From positions 1 to 26,911 of the forward strand of contig JAITFL010000164.1 of assembly GCA_031281385.1 (NCBI GenBank): a stretch of DNA of 26,911 nt. The letters run 5' to 3'. The notes beneath the pieces were generated by a model. That model was not told the DNA's origin. It did no database searches and saw only the letters and a list, made by a program, of their open reading frames with translations. The translations under genes and the position numbers were made by a program. The DNA comes from Holophagales bacterium (GTDB lineage: Bacteria > Acidobacteriota > Holophagae > Holophagales > Holophagaceae). Position 1 is the stretch's first letter. Each line of letters opens with the position of its first letter. Shown here one piece after another: positions 6,823 through 12,127 of this stretch.

Positions 6823-7749
6823 ATGCGAAAAGTCGTTCTATCTGCGGTAGTTTTGGCACTTGCGGCCTGTCTGCCCTCTCCCGGCCAAGACCCATCGGAC
6901 AATAGAGTCTCGGCGTTGGAAGCATCGCTAAAAGCCCTTTCCGGCAAATTGGACAAGGCCGTAAAGGACACGCAAAGTGCCAATGCTAAAGCCGCTAGGC
7001 TAGAAAGCGCGTTGAAGAAGCTGGAAGAACTTGAAAAAAGGCTGGGTTCAACAACAGGTTCGGCTGGGTGGAACACAGTTTCAAGGCGCGTTGAAGAGAT
7101 CGAAGAAGAAATTGCTGACTTGGGGAAAAAAGTGGGTTCCACGCCTGGCCTTTCCAGCATCTACACAGTCTCGAAGCGTCTCGAAAAGCTAGAAGAGCAA
7201 GTCATGGGTTCAAATATTTCCACTGGGCCACGCGGTTTAGACGATCTTTCAAAGCGCGTCGAAAAATTAGAGGGGAGAATAGGCTCGTCCAGCTCATCCA
7301 GTTCGGGCGACTTTTCCAAGCGCATAGAAAAACTAGAAGAGCAACTGACTAGCACTAGATCTGGCACTCTAAATAGGCGGCTAAACGAGGTGGAGGGAAA
7401 AATAGGTTCCTCTGGTTCATCTGGTTTGGAGGGGCTTTCCAAGCGCATTGACAAGCTGGAGGGAAAAATAGGCTCGTCCAGCTCATCCAGTTCGGGCGAC
7501 TTTTCCAAGCGCATCGAAAAGATAGAAGAGCAACTGACTAGCACTAGCTCGGGTACTCTAAATAGGCGGCTAAATGAGGTGGAGGGAAAAATAGGTTCCT
7601 CCGGTTCATCTGGTTTGGAGGGGCTTTCTAGGCGCATTGAAAAACTAGAAGACAAAACCCAATCCCTCTCAAGAGAACTCGATAATATGAAGAGCGAAAC
7701 GAGAGACCTGAAGAGCCGAATTGACAGAGTTGAATCCAAGGTAAGGTAG
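6823..7749 (+). CDS. Coiled-coil repeat lipoprotein
   Basis: 308 aa. Lipoprotein signal MRKVVLSAVVLALAAC with lipobox LAAC. The rest is coiled coil throughout: heptad blocks of the type SKRIEKLEEQL and NRRLNEVEGKI, separated by Ser/Gly hinges (GSSSSSSSGD, GSSGSSGLEG). The pattern resembles trimeric fibre or stalk proteins anchored in the outer membrane. Start: ATG 6823 with TTGGAGG five nt upstream; an in-frame ATG earlier (6751) would spoil the signal sequence. Contains a 189-bp (63-codon) tandem duplication. Divergent from the PLD-like operon. No enzymatic motif; a cell-surface or phage-tail-like spacer role is inference. Confidence 0.75.
   Translation: MRKVVLSAVVLALAACLPSPGQDPSDNRVSALEASLKALSGKLDKAVKDTQSANAKAARLESALKKLEELEKRLGSTTGSAGWNTVSRRVEEIEEEIADLGKKVGSTPGLSSIYTVSKRLEKLEEQVMGSNISTGPRGLDDLSKRVEKLEGRIGSSSSSSSGDFSKRIEKLEEQLTSTRSGTLNRRLNEVEGKIGSSGSSGLEGLSKRIDKLEGKIGSSSSSSSGDFSKRIEKIEEQLTSTSSGTLNRRLNEVEGKIGSSGSSGLEGLSRRIEKLEDKTQSLSRELDNMKSETRDLKSRIDRVESKVR
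7271..7649 (+). repeat. 189-bp in-frame tandem duplication in the lipoprotein gene
   Basis: The segment starting near GGCTCGTCCAGCTCATCC at 7282 recurs at 7471 with very few changes over ~185 bp. The offset of 189 bp is 63 codons, so the reading frame and the heptad/hinge pattern are kept. Confidence 0.85.
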
Positions 7750-7815
7750 GAAAAGCCCAGTAGCAGGGTCGCAAGAATCGCAACGATTTTGAAACAACCG
7801 CCATCAAACAAAAAG

Positions 7816-7859
7816 TTGCAAGTTGCCGCCGGTGTGCTATAGTATCTAGTTTGCAAACT
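7816..7859 (+). promoter_or_regulatory. Sigma-70-type promoter with downstream 12-bp palindrome, for the short MuF gene
   Basis: TTGCAA (7816-7821), 16-nt spacer, TATAGT (7838-7843), followed by the perfect palindrome AGTTTGCAAACT (7848-7859), which sits where a repressor would block the start of transcription. The MuF start codon is 19 nt further on. Confidence 0.5.
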
Positions 7860-7877
7860 TTCATTTGATGAGTAGCC

Positions 7878-8495
7878 ATGTTCATTTCATCTCTCAACTT
7901 GTCGCCAGAAGCCATTGCGGGGATTGGCGTCGCCATTAACAGGGGGCTATTCCCAGAGTGCGTCATGGAGATACTGGCCCCGATGCGGGACAGGCTCTTT
8001 GAAGTGGCGAAGATAAAAACCGCCGACGCCCTGCCGGGCCTTCGCGCCGTCATGGACAGGTCTTTGAAAGGCGAGAGCTTCGAGAACTTCAAAAAAGATT
8101 TCGATGCAGCGACTCTCAGCAATTGGGGGCCACCCAAAGGCACTGACCGTGCCGCAGAAATGCTTTTCCACACCTACACGAGCATTGCTTACGCCCTAAG
8201 GCACTACGTCCAAATGCGCCTGATGGAGTTCAACCCATTTTGGCGGTACGTGTGCGGAGATTCCCAATGCGGACACAAACCCTTAGATGGGCTTGTAGTC
8301 CCCGCCAGTGACCCATGGTGGGACAGGCACTACCCCCCAAATGGCTTCAGTTGCGACTGCTACGTAGCCTCGCTGCTGGAAGGGCAAGTGCAGCGAAAGG
8401 CCATCAAGTCCGCCAAGAAGCGCCCCGTGCTGGATTTCAGCCTCGAATGGGTGTACGTGTGCACGGGGGAAAGAAAGAGCCCCCTGATTCCATAG
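7878..8495 (+). CDS. Short stand-alone MuF-domain protein
   Basis: 205 aa consisting of little more than the MuF domain: helical N-terminus (LRAVMDRSLKGESFENFKKD), NPFWRYVCG, HKPLDGLVVPASDPWWDRHY and PPNGFSCDCYVASLL. Unlike the other two MuF proteins in the window there is no linker or toxin-like domain; after the Cys motif only ~40 residues follow. Start: ATG 7878, ribosome site weak (GATGAG). It has its own promoter. Its sequence is clearly divergent from MuF copy 1, so it is not a recent duplicate. Either a MuF protein that lost its toxin domain or a separate phage remnant. The five-unit RNA array begins 90 nt after its stop. Confidence 0.75.
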   Translation: MFISSLNLSPEAIAGIGVAINRGLFPECVMEILAPMRDRLFEVAKIKTADALPGLRAVMDRSLKGESFENFKKDFDAATLSNWGPPKGTDRAAEMLFHTYTSIAYALRHYVQMRLMEFNPFWRYVCGDSQCGHKPLDGLVVPASDPWWDRHYPPNGFSCDCYVASLLEGQVQRKAIKSAKKRPVLDFSLEWVYVCTGERKSPLIP

Positions 8496-8502
8496 GGGCT
8501 GC
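8478..8502 (+). terminator. Hairpin over the end of the short MuF gene
   Basis: AGCCCC, ten-base loop, GGGGCT around the stop codon form a stable six-base stem, but no T-run follows. It may be an RNA-stabilising or weak terminator hairpin. Confidence 0.3.
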
Positions 8503-8585
8503 GGGCCTGGCCGTTTTCTCATCTGTCGCTGGCCCCCTTGTCCCCCGTGTGTAACATCACGGCAAACCCGCACCAGTCCCACCGC

Positions 8586-8615
8586 TTGACATTCCCCCGA
8601 CCCCAAGTCTATGAT
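8586..8615 (+). promoter_or_regulatory. Promoter of RNA unit 1
   Basis: TTGACA, 18-nt spacer, TATGAT, close to sigma-70 consensus. The spacer differs from units 2-5 and lacks their GGCA/TGCC palindrome. Confidence 0.6.
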
Positions 8616-8620
8616 GTGAT

Positions 8621-8722
8621 TGTGTGCATGGACATCTGGTGAATCTGCCTACCATAGCCAGGGAGCCGTAAATGCCCGTAAGTGCGTAAGTGGGGGGGTG
8701 GTAGTCCCCGCGCATGCACACA
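8621..8722 (+). ncRNA. Structured RNA unit 1 (family A)
   Basis: Starts six nt after the -10 box. Ends pair over ten bases: TGTGTGCATG (8621-8630) with CATGCACACA (8713-8722). An inner stem TGGT/ACCA encloses GAATCTGCC, followed by TAGCCAGG, a ~25-nt insertion relative to units 2 and 5, and a hairpin GGGG...TGGTAGTCCCC. Compared with unit 2, the outer stem and one inner-stem pair differ by compensatory changes. No coding frame of note. Confidence 0.55.
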
Positions 8723-8761
8723 CCTTGTTCATGGCCGCGAGTAAAGGGTTGAACTTCACTA

Positions 8762-8790
8762 TTGACTTACCCAGGCATATTGCCGATGAT
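8762..8790 (+). promoter_or_regulatory. Promoter of RNA unit 2
   Basis: TTGACT, 17-nt spacer, GATGAT. The spacer contains the palindrome GGCATATTGCC (8774-8784), repeated in units 3 and 5 and as GGCGTATTGCC in unit 4, which could be an operator shared by the array. Confidence 0.55.
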
Positions 8791-8795
8791 GTAAT

Positions 8796-8872
8796 TGTGC
8801 GTGGCGACACGGTGAATCTGCCCGCCGTAGCCTAGGTGGAATATGTGGGGTTGGCAGTCCCACCCACGCACA
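8796..8872 (+). ncRNA. Structured RNA unit 2 (family A)
   Basis: Outer stem TGTGCGTGG (8796-8804) with CCACGCACA (8864-8872). Inner stem CGGT/GCCG around GAATCTGCCC, then TAGCCTAGGTGG, then a hairpin GTGGG...CCCAC containing TTGGCAGT. An intrinsic terminator follows at 8881-8904. Close homologue of unit 5 and of unit 1. Confidence 0.6.
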
Positions 8873-8880
8873 CTATCAAG

Positions 8881-8904
8881 GGCCGCGCTATAGCGGCCTT
8901 TTTT
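8881..8904 (+). terminator. Intrinsic terminator of RNA unit 2
   Basis: GGCCGC, six-base loop, GCGGCC, then six T: a textbook rho-independent terminator, eight nt after the closing stem of unit 2. Confidence 0.8.
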
Positions 8905-8926
8905 CGCAGGGCGCGATTCTTCCCTC

Positions 8927-8955
8927 TTGCTTTTTTATGGCATATTGCCGATACT
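8927..8955 (+). promoter_or_regulatory. Promoter of RNA unit 3
   Basis: TTGCTT, 17-nt spacer ending GGCATATTGCC, GATACT. Same spacing and same spacer palindrome as unit 2. Confidence 0.5.
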
Positions 8956-8963
8956 TTGATTGT

Positions 8964-9088
8964 CGCCGTGACACGCATGAGGACCGGAAAGACGTCTGGA
9001 CCGGCAGTGGTACCCTTGCTTAGACAATGCGGACTGCGAAAGTTGGATAATTTGGCGCTCAACCATGCGTGTCGCGGCGCCGTTTTTT
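8964..9088 (+). ncRNA. Structured RNA unit 3 (body unrelated to family A)
   Basis: A 16-base outer stem closes it: CGCCGTGACACGCATG (8964-8979) with CATGCGTGTCGCGGCG (9064-9079), one G-U pair, followed by GCCG and six T at 9083-9088, so the closing stem could double as terminator. The interior (ACCGG...ACCGG, GGTACC) is unlike units 1, 2 and 5. Same promoter type and length class. Confidence 0.5.
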
Positions 9089-9092
9089 CTGC

Positions 9093-9121
9093 TTGTTTTT
9101 TTACGGCGTATTGCCGATACT
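9093..9121 (+). promoter_or_regulatory. Promoter of RNA unit 4
   Basis: TTGTTT, 17-nt spacer ending GGCGTATTGCC, GATACT. Starts five nt after the T-run of unit 3. Confidence 0.45.
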
Positions 9122-9132
9122 ACATACTGACA

Positions 9133-9228
9133 CTGTGGAACCATGCGTTGTCGCCCGGCGGTTCGATATTCCCCGGTTAAATAGTCCGCAAGGAATTAGT
9201 GGACGGGGCATCATCGCTGGTTTCACAG
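9133..9228 (+). ncRNA. Structured RNA unit 4
   Basis: CTGTGGAACC (9133-9142) can pair with GGTTTCACAG (9219-9228), one G-U. A competing hairpin exists at the 3' end: GTGGACG with CGTCCAC enclosing CGCTG/CAGCG. The two folds are mutually exclusive. No terminator T-run is visible on this strand. Least certain member of the array as an RNA, but promoter position and period match. Confidence 0.4.
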
Positions 9229-9259
9229 CGTCCACTTCAAAAAAAATGAATTTCCCTTG

Positions 9260-9288
9260 TTGACTTACCCCGGCATATTGCCGATGAT
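9260..9288 (+). promoter_or_regulatory. Promoter of RNA unit 5
   Basis: TTGACT, 17-nt spacer ending GGCATATTGCC, GATGAT; almost identical to the unit 2 promoter. Confidence 0.55.
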
Positions 9289-9293
9289 GTATT

Positions 9294-9374
9294 TGTGCGT
9301 GGCGACACGGTAAATCCACCTGCCGTAGCCTAGGTGGCGCTTGTGGGGGACATGGTGGTCCCCACCCACGCACA
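9294..9374 (+). ncRNA. Structured RNA unit 5 (family A)
   Basis: Outer stem TGTGCGTGG (9294-9302) with CCACGCACA (9366-9374), inner stem CGGT/GCCG, TAGCCTAGGTGG, and an eight-pair hairpin GTGGGG(G)AC / GTCCCCAC whose sequence differs from the corresponding hairpin of unit 2 but keeps the pairing. Only TTTT follows, and the convergent HicB-like gene ends 3 nt further on. Confidence 0.6.
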
Positions 9375-9376
9375 TT

Positions 9377-9898
9377 TTAGTTGGCTTGCAGCGCAGGGGG
9401 GCTGGGCTCTTCCCCATCTTCTATGCAACCTTCTATATAGAAATCAAGTAGTTCCTGAAACGCCTTGCGGGCCTCTGGGATGGTGTAAGGACTAAAGTGA
9501 ACCCCGTGCTTGTCGTTGGCGAGGAGGACTTCCCCGTCAAACAATCCGTATTCATCGTCCCATTTCACGACAGCGGTGTAGCCCCTGTACTCCATCGTCA
9601 CGGCTCCGCGCGACTCCCGGCTCGCGTATCCGCCTTGACAACGCTCCCTTGGCCGCCTGCGTGACAGGCGCGGCTCTTCACCGTCCTTCCGGCACTCTTC
9701 CAAGTACCAGTCCAGCGCGTCCTTGAAGGCTTGGTAAGCCTTTTCCCAAGTGTCGTCATAAAATATGACCTTGCCCCAGGTGCCCAGAGCTTCGCCGTAG
9801 TATTGCTTGTTCTTCTCGACCCACTCCACGGCGGCGGTGTAGCCCCTGTGCTGCATCGTCCCCATCTTGCGTAATTTCAGGCGCGATTTCTGGCTCAT
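9377..9898 (-). CDS. Double HicB-like domain protein
   Basis: 173 aa with two HicB-like domains. Domain 1 (~residues 15-76) begins MQHRGYTAAVEW and ends LDWYLEECRKDGEEP. Domain 2 (~101-165) begins MEYRGYTAVVKWDDE and ends LDFYIEGCIEDGEEP. The pattern GYTA.v.wdde...G.v......f......ea...f...ld.Yle.C..dGeeP is that of HicB antitoxins. A basic Arg-rich linker joins them, and an internal ATG before domain 2 (with GGAG upstream) could still initiate, so this looks like two tandem genes that lost the intervening stop. The ATG overlaps the stop of the upstream HicB-like gene (ATGA). No HicA toxin and no obvious C-terminal DNA-binding motif are present. Confidence 0.7.
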   Translation of the reverse strand: MSQKSRLKLRKMGTMQHRGYTAAVEWVEKNKQYYGEALGTWGKVIFYDDTWEKAYQAFKDALDWYLEECRKDGEEPRLSRRRPRERCQGGYASRESRGAVTMEYRGYTAVVKWDDEYGLFDGEVLLANDKHGVHFSPYTIPEARKAFQELLDFYIEGCIEDGEEPSPPALQAN

Positions 9899-10347
9899 GG
9901 CACGTCTCCCAATTCTTCCATCATGCTCCTGATTCGCCTGATGATACTCGCTGGCACGTAGTCGTCTTTTGAGTCAGGGAAGTGGAGGACCAGCCTCCTA
10001 CCATTCTTCTTTATCACCATGACACGCCAAGGCCCCTTGGCGGCGCGCGCGGCCTTGCGAGATCGCGGCCCCCGCTTGGCAACGCTGGGTTCCGTGTAAT
10101 CCCTGATTATCTTCCCGCTGCCGGGGCGGCAGGGTTCATCACCGTGTTCTATGCAACTTTCTAGGTAGGCATCAACTATTTCTTCAAGCGCGTCCCTAGC
10201 CTCGGAGGCTGTGGCGCCCCTGAAGAACAGTATGTCGTCTATGCCAACGACATCGCCCACCAACATGCGTTCTTCATCGTCCCATTCCGCTTGGGCCGTG
10301 TAACCCTTGTACTCCATCGTCATCGTTTCATGCGTTTTTTGTGTCAC
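9895..10347 (-). CDS. HicB-like protein with C-terminal extension
   Basis: The HicB-like domain (~residues 10-75) reads MEYKGYTAQAEWDDE, GDVVGIDDILFFRG, DAYLESCIEHGDEP. The C-terminal half is different: a basic stretch (KRGPRSRKAARAAK) then VMVIKKNGRRLVLHFPD and a short helix, of no family I recognise. Start: I prefer GTG 10347 (VTQK..., G-rich ribosome site), because the sibling protein starts MSQK in the same alignment position. The frame stays open upstream to 10440 (a TTG). Coupled by ATGA overlap to the double-HicB gene. HicB normally neutralises the mRNA interferase HicA, but none is seen, so these are orphan antitoxin-like proteins. Confidence 0.65.
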   Translation of the reverse strand: MTQKTHETMTMEYKGYTAQAEWDDEERMLVGDVVGIDDILFFRGATASEARDALEEIVDAYLESCIEHGDEPCRPGSGKIIRDYTEPSVAKRGPRSRKAARAAKGPWRVMVIKKNGRRLVLHFPDSKDDYVPASIIRRIRSMMEELGDVP

Positions 10348-10517
10348 GGCTGTCCCCCCACCAGATTTTAACCTGTGTTTCACATGTTCAAGTAGTGGTT
10401 CTAAGTCATCCACGCGCATGGCCCGCACACGCAACGTCAAGCCCAGCGGGAACCAGTTGGAAGTGCTTTACATCAAAAAATAGCGGGGCAAAATTAAAGG
10501 GCATTTCTGCCTCCGAG

Positions 10518-10540
10518 TTTTACATTTGCTTTGGCACTGA
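10518..10540 (+). repeat. Fragment of the 155-bp repeat
   Basis: 23 bp match 455-477 with one mismatch (core TTTGCTTTGGCACTGA). Another shared piece, GGGGCAAAATTAAAGGG, lies just before it at 10484-10500, in an order opposite to copy A. It sits in the 106-bp gap between the HicB-like gene and the small-paralogue array. Confidence 0.45.
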
Positions 10541-10546
10541 GCGTGT

Positions 10547-10888
10547 CTATGCTATTGCAAAGCATTCGTACAGATAATTGAGCAGCTCATTTTCGCCGCT
10601 CAGTTTCGATGCTTCAAAGCACTCTTTCACAAAGCTGGGGCTGAATATCCATTTACCTTCAATCTCTTCGGAGATAACGACCTCGTCTTCTCTTTCGGGG
10701 TGCGTCATTCCAAAGTCGTTCTTCCCGACCCTGCCTATCTCGGGTTCAAAATGTTCTCCGAAATGTTTTTCCAAGTGTCCACCGTATTCATTCACTGCGA
10801 CATTGAAAAACTCTCTCACTTCCCTAGCATCCGCGCCAAAATATTTTTTATCCAGCTTTTCTTCCTTGAGTGTCTTTTGCTTTGCCAT
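10547..10888 (-). CDS. Small toxin-motif paralogue 4 (immunity-like)
   Basis: 113 aa, acidic, soluble. The C-terminal half carries the family motif HPEREDEVV... then FSPSFVKECFEASKLSGEN, shared with three neighbours and, in weaker form, with the HExxH domains of both MuF toxins, but there is no HExxH here. Start: ATG 10888 with AAGGAG. Its leader and first eight codons (MAKQKTLK) are nearly identical, over 44 nt, to those of the DUF4747-like gene at 2473, although the remaining proteins are unrelated. Last of four same-strand paralogues downstream of the truncated MuF toxin. A protective or decoy role is inference. Confidence 0.65.
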   Translation of the reverse strand: MAKQKTLKEEKLDKKYFGADAREVREFFNVAVNEYGGHLEKHFGEHFEPEIGRVGKNDFGMTHPEREDEVVISEEIEGKWIFSPSFVKECFEASKLSGENELLNYLYECFAIA

Positions 10889-10919
10889 GCTTGCATCTCC
10901 TTGTGTTGCATGTGGTCAT

Positions 10920-11240
10920 CTACTCCCAGAAAAAATGCTCGCATAAAAACGATGCAAACGTGAACCGCCTTCCCGTTTTTGGTGCCGGGTCATAGCACTC
11001 CTGCACAAATTTACGGCTAAAAAAAATGCCTTCTTTATTCTCGCCCCCTACGATCTCGTCTCGCCTCATAGGGTGTTTATAAATGCCATTGTAATCCCAC
11101 CATTCGTCCGGCGTGATGTCGTCCACCATGAATATCCTGACGTCCTCGTCATAATGCGGGGCGACGTATTTCTTCACTTCGGATTCAAAATATTCATCAA
11201 GCCCTGCATCGTGAATACTTGATTGTGTCTCTCCAGCCAT
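10920..11240 (-). CDS. Small toxin-motif paralogue 3 (immunity-like)
   Basis: 106 aa, acidic. Motif: KHPMRRDEIVGG, then GIFFSRKFVQECYDPAPKTG. The HPxRxDEIVGG part aligns with KPEKDDDVIGG in the HExxH domain of the first MuF protein. Start: ATG 11240 with GGAAGGA eight nt upstream. 26 nt after the frameshifted paralogue 2 and 31 nt before paralogue 4, so very probably one transcript. No signal or membrane segment. Confidence 0.65.
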   Translation of the reverse strand: MAGETQSSIHDAGLDEYFESEVKKYVAPHYDEDVRIFMVDDITPDEWWDYNGIYKHPMRRDEIVGGENKEGIFFSRKFVQECYDPAPKTGRRFTFASFLCEHFFWE

Positions 11241-11266
11241 ACTTCGTATCCTTCCGTAGGTGCCGC

Positions 11267-11789
11267 CTAAAGTTTGAGTTGTTTGCTGCTCACAAACTCG
11301 GCCAACGGGTTCTCGCCGTTCTTAGAAGCCTCGAAGCACTCCCGCGCAAAAGCGGGGGCCAGCTCAAATTCCAAAGCTGGCCAATGCGGCCGACGCGCAA
11401 CGATCTCGCCTTTCCTTGTTGGGTGTTCGCACAGGAAGTCGTTGCCGCCTGGACCATTTTAGGCTGCCACTCCACGTTGACGGGTCGCCTATCGTCAGGC
11501 TCCTGGCGCCAGTGTCTATCGCTGTCTCTAGCAGAAATTTCTCAAGGTCGCTCAGACTGTCATCGTCCACCGCCCATTTTGGCGTGAGGAAGCCCAGACT
11601 GCGGCTGGCAAACCACTTCCGCATGTATTCCTTTTCTTCGAGGTTCCTTGCCTCGTCTGCCTCGGAGAACGATGGGTTTTTCTTCTTGTCCCTTGCCGCC
11701 AAGTCTTTCTCCATTTCCTCCCTCGCTATTGGTATCAGCATATCAAAATATTCCGTACTTTTTATCTGGTTTGGCCTGTCTTTCCACAT
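11267..11789 (-). pseudogene. Small toxin-motif paralogue 2, frameshifted
   Basis: The frame from ATG 11789 (MWKDRPNQIKSTEYFDMLIP...) is good coding sequence to about 11465, then turns into nonsense. The family C-terminus (HPTRKGEIV..., FELAPAFARECFEASKNGEN, stop 11267-11269) continues in another frame. Removing one A from the AAAA at about 11458-11461 restores a single ~173-aa product reading ...SLNGPGGNDFLCEHPTRK.... So a +1 homopolymer insertion: mutation, sequencing error, or less likely programmed slippage. The N-terminus is longer than in its siblings and shares WKxRPNQ with the C-terminal tail of the truncated MuF protein, indicating that the duplicated unit included the toxin 3' end. 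No clear ribosome site at 11789. Confidence 0.55.
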
Positions 11790-11809
11790 TTCGTAGGGGT
11801 CTTGCTTGT

Positions 11810-12127
11810 CTATTCAATGGGGACCATCAGGCTCATATGGAAAACCAGGTCGTTCTTGCCGGTTTTCTTGAAGTCTTCAAGGCACTCCCTCACGAAGCCT
11901 GGGCTGACGAATAGTTTTTTCCCCTCTTTGATGATGACAAACTCATCATCTTTCGTAGGGTGTCGCTCTCCATGATACGCATCCTCTTGGTCAATTTCGC
12001 GCATCTCTGCACGTTTTATGCCCCATTCCTTGAATGGCATGGCCAATTCTTTTACCGAGGCGTCGAAAAACTCTCTCATCTCTGCCAAGGATTTTTCAGT
12101 TTCTTCAGCAATCGCATCAAGTTCCAT
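11810..12127 (-). CDS. Small toxin-motif paralogue 1, overlapping the MuF toxin 3' end
   Basis: 105 aa from ATG 12127 (MELDAIAEETEKSLAE...). Motif: RHPTKDDEFVIIKEG, then LFVSPGFVRECLEDFKKTG. The start lies 52 nt inside the end of the MuF gene in another frame, so toxin and this protein are translationally entangled, as expected of a toxin and its immediate partner. The ribosome site is weak (GGGGA). The frame is open further upstream (to 12235) but that part is a shadow of the toxin frame. The best-placed immunity candidate for the truncated MuF toxin. Confidence 0.6.
   Translation of the reverse strand: MELDAIAEETEKSLAEMREFFDASVKELAMPFKEWGIKRAEMREIDQEDAYHGERHPTKDDEFVIIKEGKKLFVSPGFVRECLEDFKKTGKNDLVFHMSLMVPIE

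Noticed and set aside
7161..7856. 231-codon frame opposite the coiled-coil lipoprotein
   Set aside because: Mirror of a repetitive Ser/Glu/Lys coding sequence; the + strand has lipobox, heptads and a good ribosome site, this strand has none.
8836..9180. 114-codon + frame across the RNA array
   Set aside because: Crosses a terminator and three promoters, no ribosome site, and its sequence is explained by RNA stems.
9150..9185. tRNA-like T-arm (GGTTCGA) in RNA unit 4
   Set aside because: Flanking bases do not form a T-stem, and no acceptor or anticodon arm can be drawn.
8586..9374. CRISPR array
   Set aside because: Units are ~166 nt with promoters and long stems; there are no short constant repeats with unique spacers and no cas genes.
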